This document shows, in pieces, positions 49,871 to 62,126 of a DNA stretch of 64,000 nt. Made by a program: the position numbers and the translations under genes. The stretch spans positions 22,846,501 to 22,910,500 of the forward strand of contig NC_084761.1 in NCBI RefSeq assembly GCF_028858725.1, written 5' to 3'. The DNA comes from Colius striatus. Taxonomy: Eukaryota; Chordata; Aves; Coliiformes; Coliidae. Every line of letters starts with the position of its first letter. Position 1 is the first letter of the stretch. The notes beneath the pieces are model-generated. The model did not search any database, had not been told where the DNA came from, and saw only the letters and a list, made by a program, of their open reading frames with translations.

Positions 49871-50234
49871 TTACCGGCAGAGGGCCCAGAGGCTGTCCGA
49901 GATTCACAAAGACCAACCTGGTCATCCTGTTAACCGGACTGTGTACTGGATTAATTACATCCTCCGTCACAATGGAGCCCAACATCTACGTGCCGCTGTT
50001 TACAACATCTCTTTCTATCAGTATTTCTTACTGGATATTGCCTTTGTTGTACTAGTGGGTGCTGCCTTACTTTATTATCTTTTGGCCAGGATAACAAAAT
50101 TTATCCGCAAACAAAGCAAACATCTTTGGTCAAATGATGAACATAGTGCTGTTAATGGACATTATCAGAATGGGATACCAAATGGCAAATATAGAAGAAA
50201 TGGCCACATTAGGCATGAAAAAAAGGTGAAATGA
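49871..50234 (+). CDS. UGT8: UGT8 coding exon 6 (residues 421-541 and stop): membrane anchor and ER signal
   Basis: Acceptor TTCCTGGCAG at 49870. The 364 bases complete Ser421 and end at TGA 50232-50234. The exon encodes YRQRAQRLSEIHKDQPGHP, the UGT-typical lead-in to the anchor. Asn442-Arg-Thr is a sequon I recall at the same position in mammals. Asn466-Ile-Ser is a further possible sequon. The transmembrane helix spans about residues 473-493 (FLLDIAFVVLVGAALLYYLL). A basic cytosolic tail follows, ending HEKKVK. The KKVK C-terminus is a dilysine KKxx signal that holds type I membrane proteins in the ER. Total length is 541 residues. Confidence 0.97.
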
Positions 50235-51055
50235 GCCAACAGCCCCGTGTAAAGTAGTAATGAATCAGATCAGTAATCGAATCTTATCGCTGTAACTTAG
50301 TCTAACAACTACTTAAAACCTCAGTAAGCGGTTCTAACACTCCCCTTCAGTATGTAATATTATGTGACAAAATTCTATGGAACTAAGTCTTGAAAAGAAA
50401 AAAGAAAAAAGGCAAGCACAACCTAAAATGGAAAGTATTTTATTCTTAATACTGATGCAGAGAGGTTATTTTGGCACTGAAGTTTTTAGAAGCCTTAATT
50501 CTCTAAAGTAAAACAATGACTGTATTTATGAATTTTCAGTTTTTAAAAGCTAAATGTGTGTGTCCCAAATGAGGAGAGATTTCTTTTTATTTGCAGAAGA
50601 TTTTTCCTTTTTATTTTTTTTTATTATTTTAATATATCCATCTTTTAGCTGAGAACTTTAGTGCTAGTTCTGTGTTTTCGTTTGAAGGTTCTACATGTTG
50701 TGTAAAAATGCTGTTTAGAAAAAAAATAATTCCCAGTCTTTTTGCAAGAAATAGCAAGTTTAGGACTGAGAACACAGACATTAAAAAACAGATCATCTTG
50801 AAATGAGCACTGAAGAAAAATGGTAAAAATATGTACTTGTTTTAGTGATGGGCTGCATGACTCTTCAGCTCACTATCAGTACCTTGGAGAAAAAGGTCCT
50901 GAGCAAGTCTATAATAAGTCCTAATTTCTAATTTGTACAAAATTTTTATTTGTAGCCTTTCTCTGCAGATATGTTATGCCATGAAAATATTAGGGAATTT
51001 TATTTCCATTTAAAATACGGCTGTGTGGGAAGTAGGTTTGCACAATTAAGAAAAA

Positions 51056-51061
51056 AATAAA
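51056..51061 (+). terminator. UGT8: Candidate poly(A) signal AATAAA
   Basis: A canonical hexamer 822 bases past the stop. The downstream region is A-rich and C-rich, not clearly GT-rich, so this is the weaker candidate. Confidence 0.35.
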
Positions 51062-51889
51062 TGAAACAGACAACAACAACAAAAAGAAAAAACCCTCTAC
51101 CCTTGTGCTCAGTGCAGAAGGTTTTGTAATGGCCCGGAGCTGTGCAGAGTCAAACCACCATTTGAGGTTTGTTTATTTAAAAAAAAAAAAAAAAACAAAA
51201 AAACAAACAACAACAAGCACCCCTCCCACCCCAAAGCTGAATGTCTTTCCTATTAATTCTCATTATTATGAAGTTCTTTCTAAATCGCAATGTTATAGAT
51301 GTTCTCTTTCAATGGTTGTATCTGGAAAAATATTACCTTTTATTAGTCTGGGCCACGCAATCCATGTTTCGCATAGTTGCCAATATGAATTCTCTGACGT
51401 GGAAGGGGAGGCTGCTCTCTGGGTGGGTGACCAGCCTTCCTTCCGAGGGCTGATGGCACCTGTGGGGTGAAGCCTGGCCACCTCAGCATGATGTTGGCAG
51501 AGGTGGTCATCTCCCCCTTTCCCTGCAACAATCTCTTTCAATCATTGTCGCCGACATGGGATGCTGGCGGTGGTGTGCACCGAGGATGGGGAGGCAGGGT
51601 GCTGGGCATAAAATCATACCTGCCCTGCTGAACCAAAGTTGGCAACTATGAGTTTATTTCCATGTCATTCTGTTTACTTGGAATTTGCACTACACATGTT
51701 GTGAGTGTATGCTTTATTTATTTGTAGTTTGAAATCCCATGCCTGAAAGAGAAAGGAAAGAAACCCAATTACCTAGTGTTGTTCACTAACATGGGAAGAG
51801 TTGTGATGATTACAGGATGCTGAGATCATCTTCGTACACAGTGATGCAATATTTCACTATCATTCCATCAGGAGCCTCTATCCTATAGC

Positions 51890-51895
51890 AATAAA
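51890..51895 (+). terminator. UGT8: Candidate poly(A) signal AATAAA
   Basis: A canonical hexamer in the context AGCAATAAATAACAG. The downstream sequence is only moderately T-rich. Confidence 0.3.
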
Positions 51896-52183
51896 TAACA
51901 GTACAGATATGTTTCTAATATACAGTACAGCTACTTGTACTGCTTTCTGAATACTTGAAGATGATGTTATTATAAGTAAGCATATTAGCTATACCTTTTT
52001 ACAATCTTGCAGTTTGTGGCAACTAAAGGAGCACATGGAGGCGATGAATGGTGGGATGGTAGTAAGACTTCGAGTGTATGAATGACTTGGTTTAAATGGG
52101 GTTTTTTTGGCATTCAAGAAGGTACAAAAGCACTGACCGGATGATTAAGCATAATTTAATCTCCACTGTGATAAAACTTAAGC

Positions 52184-52189
52184 AATAAA
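52184..52189 (+). terminator. UGT8: Candidate poly(A) signal AATAAA with T/GT-rich downstream region
   Basis: A canonical hexamer (AAGCAATAAACATGG). It is followed within about 20-60 bases by a T/GT-rich stretch (CTCTTGTTGC and later TTTTTATTG), the usual arrangement of a cleavage site. I consider it the best of the three distal signals. Confidence 0.4.
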
Positions 52190-52210
52190 CATGGATTTAA
52201 TAGAGAAATG

Positions 52211-55200
52211 CTCTTGTTGCAAGTATATTTTTATTGAAATGGATGCTGTTTATTTTGAAGTACTCGGTGCATTGAGTGCATATAAATGTGGATGCTTATT
52301 AGGATACATGAGTTCTTTCTTCCCACTATATACCATGGTGCATGATACATATTTGAAATTAAAAATTACTAAATTTCATTGATCTCTTTTCTATAGGAGC
52401 AATTAAATCAATTGGAAGACAGAATGCTTAACCAGATTTGTTCTTTAAGGCATGCAGAATTTTTTAAAGTTCATGTGAACATTCCTAGTGAAGTGTGTTT
52501 TTTTTCTGTATGTCTTGAGTCAGACTCATTTCTTAGCAAAACTGAAAGATTTCTCATAGTGATATTATATGAGATTATTGATTTCTGAGTAGTCTCTGTA
52601 GATGGAAACATACTGCAGCTCAGTTGCAGAAAGAATAAGTTGCTGCATTATTAATTGTATTACCAAAGCTCTAGATGGATCTGATCCACCTAATCTATAG
52701 AAGTAGCTGTATTGTTCAAAGTTGCTGTCTTGTGAGTTCACTACGGTCTGTTGTTGTAGTTATTTTTCTTTTAAACCCCCACAGTCATAGAGGAACCTGT
52801 TTTAGATGAAGTGGTTGGATAATGGTGTGGGGGTAACATTTCCTCAAAACATGTCTGATAGGAGGAGAGTAAAACTGTTGCAAAATTAGTCGCTTCTTAG
52901 CTGTTCCTGGGCCAAGGGTGCACAAGTCCCAAGGTAGCACAGCAGCTTTCTAAATGTGCTTCACTGCTCTCTGCATGTAAAAAGAAAGGTCACTGTAGCA
53001 ACTGAGAGAAGATATTCTGTTGTCAGAACTAGCAGACAAGAAATAACCACAATAAGAAGTATAGGAGACATGTGCCACTTGAATAAAGAATTTCAGAAGC
53101 TTAAGACATTTGGGTGCTCACTATAGGTTTTGTTATTCTGCATTCTGATTTCCTTTGAGTAGCTCAACCATTCCAGAAGAAAGCAGCCATAAAAAGAACA
53201 CAGTCTAATTATCACCTGGAGAAGTCGGTTCTGGAGGTGATTATCAAGTATTCAGAGTCTTAAATCAATGAATGTGCTAGCAGTTTTTTCCTTCTTTCCA
53301 GATTGCTTGTAAAATCAGGTTTTTAATACTTCTCTGTGTTAATTTCTGTGTTCTTCAAAGATACCATTTGTCATGAAGTTGGTTCTGTCCTGATTTTATT
53401 CTATGGCATGGTAAGTATGTAGCATTTGCTGTAGTTGATCTGATCTATATATCTGTACTGAAGAGACACAAAATACTACTGTATGCATGAATACAATTAT
53501 GGAAAGTTTTAGCCCTGTTATTTTCAGGGTGCTAAATTTTCCCTCTTAATTTGTATGGGTACCTATAGGTGGGTTTATTTGTGTATGAGATCTACTGCAT
53601 GTGTGCATTGTATTCCCTCAGAGACTGAACCATGTTTCATTGGCTTTTGGTGGGGTGGGTTTTTTTTGTTAGTTTTTTTTGTTGTTGTTGTTTTTCAGAA
53701 GACATCAGTACTTTTAACAAACTTTTAGGGGTTTCTGCTGCTTGGCAAATGACTCCTATCTTCCTTGCTGTATAACTCTAAAGATGGCTGGTGCCAACGA
53801 GAGGTGTGATTCTTTCAAGTGACATAATTTTTTACATGAATATACTGTAAATTTTCCTGCAATGAGGTTATGTAGCTTTTTTTTTCCTTTGAGATATATT
53901 TCTATTTTATGGCATGGGAAGAATGTGTGTTTAAAGACAGATAAATATAATATTATACAAGAAATTGCCTGGATTGGTTCAGCTTATGTGTTGGGATTAA
54001 TGGTGCACATATGTGCACAAAGAGATGACTGTAAGACTGTCAGACACCTTGATTTGTGGTTCGTGGGAATGGTGCTGATCTCAGATTTTCAAGAAAAGGC
54101 AACACCTTTAAGAAAAACGTTCAGTTACATATGTGAGAGAAGAGTATCTGAGGTCATATTGCCACTCCTTTATGTGGAAGATCTTAGATGTGTTACAGAA
54201 GAAAGGTGGAAGCCATCCTACTGCATTTGCATTTTGAAGAACAGTGTTCAGTTTTTTTGACAGTTCACAAGATGAAGGATCAGGATAAATGTCGTGTTAG
54301 TAGAAGAGGAGGAGGAGGAATTGTCCTGTTTACCTTCCATGAATTGCTTTATTACAGAGCTGTTTTTAGGTTTTTTTTTTTTTTCCCTGATCTGCCAGTA
54401 CTGGTAGGAGAGAGGTAGCTGTAGCTCCTTCATTTCATTTTGGATAATTGTAAAATTTGGATAATTATAACACTTTATTAAGGAAATGCAGGAAAAAACA
54501 CGTCTGACAAAGCCAACAACAACACCCCTCAACTGCAAAATATATCTGCTGGATGTATTTCGGTACATATTCCAAATCTGCGCTGTGGATAACAGTGGGA
54601 GAACTTTCCTCTTTGGTATAGCAAGCAAATGTTACTGTGTCTCCAGACAAAGAATCTGGCAGGGATTTACATTGGTGCTCAGCCAATATGGAAATCAGAC
54701 AGATTGTTGAACGAATGTTAAAAAGGCATGTTTAAAAATACATGTGTAACTACAGACTGTGTACGGAATCACGATACCAACCAAGTCTGAGGTTTTAATC
54801 ACCTGTTTGATCAATACTGTTTATTATGCATTGAAGAGAGGAAACAGTCTTAAACTGAATTAATCTTCCAAGACAGCCTTCTGACATTGTTTGGACCAGT
54901 TGAAGCTTATTTATCCTAACGAAAATTATACCTTTTAGTAGTACAAAGCTGATTTGCTTAGAGCCATGGGTGGGTCCAACCCTGATGGAGTAACAGTATT
55001 AAATACCAGCCAGGCAAGCTGTGGCAGCAAACCAAAAGCAAACAATGCTAAATTTCAGGTTTTTTTTGTGAAAAAACAAAAATCAGAGCATATCGTTATC
55101 TTGGTCTTCTCATTACTCTGTAATGAAACAATAATCGGTTAGAACAGATTGTATGTCACATATGTTGAGAGGATGGAAGTTCTAACAATAGTTAGGGAGA

Positions 55201-57670
55201 TCTCGTGTTTGCTCAAAGTTAACTCTTTGTGTTCCTTGTGGCTTAAAGGACACATTAAGTGTATATTATTTAGGTATTAAATGTGAGTTAAAAGAATGGT
55301 GAGACGAGACACACCAAAACTTTCTTGAAGTGTCATTGTGAGCTGATTCAGAAATAGCTCCTTAGAAGAACAGCATTGGACATTTCAGCAAGAATTGAGG
55401 AAGTTTGAAGTATCTCGTGATTCAAGTGTGTTAAATGGTGTTTGAAGCACAAACAGCTTTCAGTGGGATAAGTGCTGTTGTGAAAATATTGGTATGTGAA
55501 ATTTACAGATAAAAGCATCATCTTAGAGCATGATTGCACCATAAAAAGCATTAATTGGCTTTTTAATGTTATGATTATATGTCAATTAAGTAATTATATG
55601 TCTAGGTATAAGAACTGAGGCTGGAGAGGAATGATTACTAAAGCAAGAAACAACATAGACTAACTTTTTGCAGATGAGTGTGAAGGTTTGTGGGAGTCAA
55701 ATCATCTAGTGCACACTTGGTGGTGTTTTTAAACCAGGTGTTTTTCATACATTTACCTTGGATGCTCAGGGTCCTCTGCTCTGTAAAAATTCTGCTTAAG
55801 ACACCATAGTCAACTCATTGTAAAAACAGTGTTCACGTAGTGTCTGCATCTCTCTGTTTAATATCTCTCTGATTCTTTCATTGAATATATCTTGGCATCT
55901 ATTCAGTCTGCTGTCTAAACACCACCTTCAATTTTATGATTTACCTCAAACTTTACGTTGGATATCTCTCATTTATATGGTATATGGTTAACATTCAGCA
56001 GTCCAAAACTCACTCCTTGTTCCCAGTACTGGGCCATCTTACTATATTGCAGAAACAACTGAAAAGAACCTCTTACCCAAGTTCTGCCTTCTTCAGGGTA
56101 TTTCTCTAGAGCAGATTTGCAGACTTTCCACTAAAAGTGTGCTTGATAAAGAAAAAAAAAATTGAATGCTAGTCTATTAATGTTTTTTGCATAAATGTAC
56201 TCACATCAATTAACATGTGGAGGTGCTTGATCAAGCTTAGATTCTCTTGCACATATAAAACTAATTTAAACTGCATTATGTTGCTTCATATTTTTTTCTG
56301 TGAATGCTACTAGAACGGTTTTAAATGCTAAGATACATGTACAGGCAAAGGCTTGGGAGCAAATGTCCCAGCTACATTGCAGTTCAAGTCACAAACTTGG
56401 GATTCCTGTCACCTTTCTTTTTCCCTTTTCTGGATGAGGAGAGAGAACTGTCAGAATTTGTCAGAATTCGTTATAAATTAAGATGATCTCAAAACAAATC
56501 TGCATTTAGCCACTTCTGTTCCAGACTAAGAGACTGAAATACATCTTAATTGGTACATCTCTACCAACAGTGATGACACAGGAGATGGAAAGAGAATTAC
56601 TCTGATGTGTTTCAGTTTGTCTTGTTTTGTTTGTGACTACTGCATGACAAAACCAAATTTGACCAGAATTTTGTATAATTCATTATATGTGTTTCATGGA
56701 AATATTTTACTGCGTTCCTGCATATTTAAGAATCATCTAAGGCAAACTAAAGGTCAGAATTTTAATTTATTATTTATGTTTCTAGTCTCTTATGAAAAAA
56801 TCTTGACAGATCTCATGAAACTAGAAGGTTGCTTATAAAAACTATGAGATACTTTAGTTAAATTCATAGGTATAGATAGTTTCCTCCTTTGTAGAAAAAT
56901 GTTTCACCATGAAGGATACATCAGTGAAGATGAGCTTACAGAAACATAGAGGGATGGGGGTGAAAATGAAATCTTTCTTTGGGAATCATTAAGAATTCCG
57001 TGTCCCACTTTGCCTGGCACAGCATTGTACTAACTGAGTTGTGCAGTGTAATAATTAACTTAGGAGAGATATAAGTAGCATCTTACGTGCTTATCTGTGC
57101 TTGTGTTATAAGAAAATGCAGATTACATCAGTTGTTCAAAACCAGAAGGGGCAAAGGTCATGTAGAAACTGCTGACGCTGCTCAGTAATTTGGGCATGAA
57201 AGTGAGGTAGGAGAGGTGAAATTTGGAGTAAATATTCAGCATCCTTTTGAATCTTAACATATATGTCAGCCCAGTGCTCAGGGATAAATCAACACAAGTA
57301 AACCAATGTTTCTATTATTCCTTGGGTTTTGGACACTCTCAACAGATAACACTGACAAAAGATAGTTCCAAAAATGGAGAGGAAAAGCAAGAGGGTGAAA
57401 AAAATGTGTATTACATCAGCATGAGGCTCGAGTAACCTCTGCCTCAACAGGACTGTAACACAATAAACCTGATATAATGAAAGGATCTAAAATAGTAGTA
57501 CATGAAAGCAAAATTTAGCTCACCCAAGTGTCTTTCCCAGTGAAGAGGAACTTAAGAAAATTAAAGAGCAGCACGTGTAAAACTGAGTCACGTAAATAAA
57601 ATTGTATGTTGCATGGTATGCAGCTTTTCTGAGCTGTTGCCATTTAATACAAGGCTTTAGCAATAACCAA
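52211..57670. other. Downstream intergenic sequence, nothing recognised
   Basis: AT-rich with T runs (about 54370). Open frames are short and show no known motif. The G+T bias of the gene body weakens: around 55.8-56.0 kb C exceeds G on the + strand, as expected beyond the transcribed region. No RNA gene or clear repeat seen. Confidence 0.5.
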
Positions 57671-57805
57671 GAATCCCAGAATTATTTGAGTTGGAAGGGA
57701 CTTCTAAGAGCCTCTGTTCTGACCCCACTGCTGCCATGGGCTGGGACATCTTCAACTAGATGGGGTTGCTCAAAGCCCAGTCTGGTCTAGCCTTGAACAC
57801 TTAGA
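57671..57805 (-). mobile_element. Antisense CR1 LINE 3' end fragment
   Basis: The + strand begins AATCCCAGAATTATTTGAG and continues TTGGAAGGGACTTCTAAGA. It goes on through CTGCCATGGGCTGGGACATC to GTTGCTCAAAGCCC and CTAGCCTTGAACACT. This is the complement of the CR1 3' UTR and the end of ORF2 as recalled from birds. It belongs to a different CR1 subfamily from the sense copies at 33.3 and 61.6 kb. The right boundary is approximate. Confidence 0.85.
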
Positions 57806-60800
57806 GTGGATTTTGTTGGAAGGGACAACCCTTTGTTGTTGTAGATGCCCAAGTGTTGCAGACACATTAAAAATATGCAAAATAATCTGGCTGAGGTTAA
57901 AAGGCTGCAGACTTTCCAGTCTGCTCAAGACAGAAGAAAAGTAGTACCTAACCAGAACTGGGAGACAAGTTTCCCTTTTATTTATGTAAAGCTTTACACT
58001 CTGCCCTGTTATCGTGGGTATCAATTGCTTGGAAATTGCTAGGCTTGTTTTTTATTTCAATTGTGGCTGAATCTGCCGTGGTATTGTCAGGCTTTACACA
58101 TCACTAACCAGATTTCATGGGGCAAGTTGGGACTAAATATTAAACCCCCATAAAGTAACAGAAGGGGTGTTATATGTCCATTTGGGGTGCTTCTGTAATT
58201 TTTTTTTTTCCTGTTACTTGTATGGTGGCTAAAGTTTCTTCTGTCGTTTTCAAAGTTCAGTGTGGAAAGATGCACTGAATTCCTCTGGGAGCTTCATAGG
58301 AAGAAAATGTTCTTATTCAAAACACAACTTGTTTACTTTTTGAAACTAAGCAGCAGATACGTGATCATCTTAGATACAGGCTTTGAATAAATTCCCTTCT
58401 TTGACCCCTGTGAGATTTAGAGCAAGAAGATTTTTCAGGTCCAGGACACACCACTGTTTATAAAGATGACAAGTGCATCTAGAAGAAATGGAACTCTATA
58501 AGGAGTTAAAGCATATGGCTGTATTTGTAAGTGGTTCTTCTCTCTTGTGCCCTGTTTTTCTAGTCTTAACCTTTATACCTATTTTTCTATATTTCTTTAT
58601 CTTCTCTTTTTAGTGCAGTAACCTTTCTCACTAGTGTTCTAGAATGTATAGTTTTTGTGCATGTCAAGTGTTTATTTGCCATTTTGCCATAGCCCCTTGA
58701 CATTTTGCAGTCCTGCTGGTGCTTTTTTCCTGGATAGCAGTCTTAGGAATAACATGACTGCCAGAAGCTGTCTTTATAGCTCGACTCTAATTCTGCTTGT
58801 ATGCAAAGTTTAAGTAGCTCATGTGTACCCTTTATGTCCTGACTGGGCACTGTTGTCTTTCTGGTGTTGAAGAACTGTTGCCCAAGGGAATGTTTCCAAG
58901 ATTGGATCTAAGACAGTAAGCTGAGTTATTTGTAATGCCTTTCAAAGCTGCCAGCCTCATCTATGAGCTTCCTGATGAAAGAACTGGTGTTTTGCTTTTC
59001 CTTTCTGCTGTTTTCTGCTCTGCAGCTTCTGACTGATGGTCAAGAAGGTGTGATGTTGGGTCTTTTGGTGATGCTGAAAAAAAGGCACAACACCAGGGAA
59101 AACATATACAAATTTAAAATCTGCATTACTTCACTGGAAAGACAAATGTTTGCGGTGGATTTTTTTTTTTTTAGATAAAATCATGTGGAATTTATAGTGA
59201 TATCACAGGATACATCAAAGGCATCTTTTTTTCAGCTGTATCTCATCACTCATTACTTTGGTGCAAGAGGTTTTTGTGTTAGTTTTTTTTTTTTTAAGGA
59301 CTCCTTGCTACTGGCCACTCATGCTATAAATGCAGGAGTCTTGCTGCCTCCTCGTTTGTGCAGACACATTTTTTGTGTGTGTCTTGTGTGTGGAGCTGCA
59401 CCCTAAACAAACCCAGTGAGAAGATCCAGGTTAAAAATAACATGGTGGAAATAAAACCTAGGTTATTCCCTCTTTGTTTCTTCTTCAGAGCAGCCTTACA
59501 AAAGCAGGTAGAACAGTGAAGAAAGCAGTGGGTAAGAAATGGTATGTAATGAGAGTCAGTGACCCTGTGACTCCATGCTTTTGCCAAAAGGCAAATGAGT
59601 TCACATGTGTGTGGCACTTAGGATTCCTGAAAAGACTCATCAGCTTCCATATTTTTTTCTTTTTGTATTTATGTATTTAGTGGACATAAAGGGAATAGCA
59701 CCTCAGCCAACAACAGCCTATCTGTGGGAGCACTGATGGTATTGCTGTAGAAAGCTTTTAAGTGAATTAAAAAAAGCTTTTAGTTAATGAAGTTAAAGTA
59801 ACATTATGGGTAAGACAGACAACTTCAAGTCATAAGCAAATTGTTATCACCTATCAGATCATATCAAAGCAAATTCCTTAAGAAGTTATTCACAGACCTC
59901 TGACCAACTTCGTTGCTGCCAACTTCTTTCATCATTACCTTATCTTCATGAAATATTCCATTCTTGGCTTACAGGGTCCTGAGAAAACTTGGCGTCTGTT
60001 TAGATGAGAGAATCAAGATGACTCTTCATCCACCATATGCTGGGGTCCTTTGGGTGGAGAAGGGCCACAGGTGGCTCCTGGTGGCAGACCTTAGGAAACC
60101 CTGGCCTCCTCAGATCACACCAACGGAGTCTGGGAGATGCCTTCTGCTTTGTTGGGTGTATTTTGGCAGAGCTGACAGCCCACTGGTGACCTCTGGGTGA
60201 TTCTGGGGCGGAAAGTAACTATTTAGCCATGGCTGGTGCTGCTTTTCCTCTTGCATGTAATCTTTGTACCCAGTCAGGCCAGGATGGACATTTGTCAAAG
60301 TTTTGTGAATGAATAGGTCAAGTAACTACCAGTTTTTTCCCACCTGTTAATTGACCTTCTCCCTGGTTTCTTCCATCTTGTGTTTTAAGGGTGAAAATGG
60401 AAGAATGTACAACCCCAGGCCTTTCTTGTGCTGAGAAACGTCAGTGACAACTGCTGGAAGGTAGCTCCAGGGAGACTATTTAGTCCCAGCACACTGGGCT
60501 TGGCCACAATCCCTCCTCAGAAATACTATTCTTTGGTCAGCATGGAGACCAAAGGACCCTCATGGGGAAGATGTGCTCAAGGGTTGTAATCCAGAGAAGA
60601 GAACGATCCACCAGGATCTCAATCATACTTCACTCTCTCTACCTTTTCCCACCAGGAAGGTTATTTAGGTGGATGTAGCCTGTAAAACTTGCTGTTCTGG
60701 AAGCTATCTTGAAGGGATTTCAGAGCTAGGACAGCTGACGTAAGGGAGAAGTGGTGGCAAAAGGAAGCTGAGGCTCCCTACCAAGCATGTCCTCTTAGGA

Positions 60801-61647
60801 GTAAAAAGGGAAGACAGAGGCTTACTGCTGGATCTTTTGGAGAAAAACCTGTCTCTCTGCTTTGGGTATAGACCCAAACAATTTCACCAGGTCTGTTCTT
60901 ACAGATGGCTTCTGGGCAGTCCTGCTTTCCTGGGTGTGGGAGGAAAGGACTGTGTTGTGAAAGCTTGATGATTAGAGTTGTGTAATATAAGCCAACACAC
61001 GTCCAGCTGTGTGTGGCTTCCTGTGTTGAGGGCACACCTTGATATATGTGCAATGCTGCTGTTGCTGTAAGAAAGCCAGAGATAATTCTTGAGGGATGAG
61101 AGAGGAAGAATAAGTGATGCAGCTTTCTCCTCCTTTTTGTGGTTTCCATCATACAACATAAGGAGCATTTTTGAGAAAGCTCATGGGACTTAAGGTCTAG
61201 ATCTGTCTCACTGTGGCACAAGGTGACTTTCTCCTTAGCCTCATGCTTCCCCTATGTCCTTGAATCCTTTTTAAGATCTTTGTTCTCTGCAGAAAGTGCA
61301 CCCTGTGGCCTTCTTCCAGCCAAGTTATTTCAGGATGCAGTCTTTAGCAGTGTGCAGAATTTTTCCCCTTCAGCTCCAGTACAGGAGGGACTGTTTTCAT
61401 CACATGCTGGTGTATCTTCTGGAAAGTTATCTTCTGTGTAGGAAGTCGTTGTGGATCCTTCTCATGGCCTTCCCTATCTCACCCACATCATTCCCTTGTA
61501 CTCTTGGTTATGATCAAATCATGTTTTGGATCTTCCTGTTGCTTTTGAGCTATTTAGTGAGTTTAGTGCAACATCTTTTTTTATGTTACTCCAACTTAGT
61601 AGCTTTCTGTCCCATCTCTAATACATGATCTTTCAGTGCAATGGATA
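57806..61647. other. Intergenic sequence, nothing recognised
   Basis: Mixed composition. T runs occur at 59160-59173 and about 59284-59296. The segment 59.95-61.5 kb is noticeably GC-richer, but I recognise neither exons nor a repeat family. Open frames of up to 147 codons (60778-61221, minus) show no known motif. Confidence 0.45.
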
Positions 61648-62126
61648 TTTCTGGGAGTTCGAAGTTTCCTGGACAGGGACCTTCTGGAGAGATTCCAGCA
61701 CAGGGCCACCAAGATGATCAGGGGACTGGAGCATCTTCCTTAAGAAGAAAGGCTGTGGGAACTGGGGCTATTCAGTCTGGAGAAGAGGAGACTGAAGGGG
61801 AATCTCTTTCGTAAGTGTATAAATGATGGGTGTCAGGAGATTGGGGCATCCCTTTTTTCTATTGTAGCTAGCAACAGGACCAAAGGGTAATGGGATGAAG
61901 CTGCAACACAAAAAGTTCCATTTAAACATAAGAAAAAACTATTTCACTGTGAGGGTGAGGGAGCCCTGGCACAGGCTGCCCAGGGAGGGTGTGGAGTCTC
62001 CTTCCTTGGAGGCCTTCAAGATCCACCTGGACGTGTTCCTGTATGACCTGATCTAGGTGGACCTGCAGGGCGGTTGAACTAGATGATCTCTAAAGGTCCC
62101 TTCCTAGCATTCTATCATTCTATGAT
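61648..62126 (+). mobile_element. CR1 LINE, 5'-truncated, sense strand
   Basis: Starts in decayed ORF2 sequence near GGACAGGGACCTTCTGGAGA and ends in the tail CATTCTATCATTCTATGAT at 62108-62126. It shares with the 33.3 kb copy the unusual stretch TAGCTAGCAACAGGAC and CATAAGAAAAAACTATTTC, so both belong to one subfamily. ORF2 is broken by indels and stops. Confidence 0.92.

Larger units (their letters stand above)
7100..52210 (+). other. UGT8: UGT8 transcription unit (extent approximate)
   Basis: The gene runs from a CpG-island first exon (start uncertain) to one of the poly(A) signals beyond the stop at 50234. It has five coding exons and at least one non-coding 5' exon. Coding introns are 16665, 2579, 1439 and 1633 bp, all GT-AG, with phases 0, 2, 1 and 2. 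The product, ceramide galactosyltransferase, transfers galactose from UDP-galactose to ceramide in the ER lumen. This makes galactosylceramide, the precursor of sulfatide and a major lipid of myelin. The family is the UDP-glycosyltransferases (GT1). The complete, stop-free 541-codon frame indicates a functional gene. Confidence 0.93.
50235..52210 (+). other. UGT8: UGT8 3' untranslated region (end uncertain)
   Basis: AT-rich sequence follows the stop codon with no long open frame in the gene's sense. An A-rich stretch at 51178-51213 is genomic and not a tail, because unrelated unique sequence continues beyond it. A GC-richer patch with several CpGs lies at about 51396-51620. The 3' end is uncertain because several poly(A) signals are available. 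Confidence 0.55.

Noticed and set aside
49747..50055. A 102-codon + strand open frame overlapping exon 6
   Set aside because: It is in a different phase from the UGT8 frame and is a shadow of the exon.
51178..51213. A-rich run as a retroposon or transcript tail
   Set aside because: No retroposon body or target-site duplication seen upstream, and unrelated sequence continues afterwards.
60778..61221. A 147-codon minus-strand frame downstream of UGT8
   Set aside because: No recognised domain or splice structure. The length is possible by chance in this GC-richer stretch.
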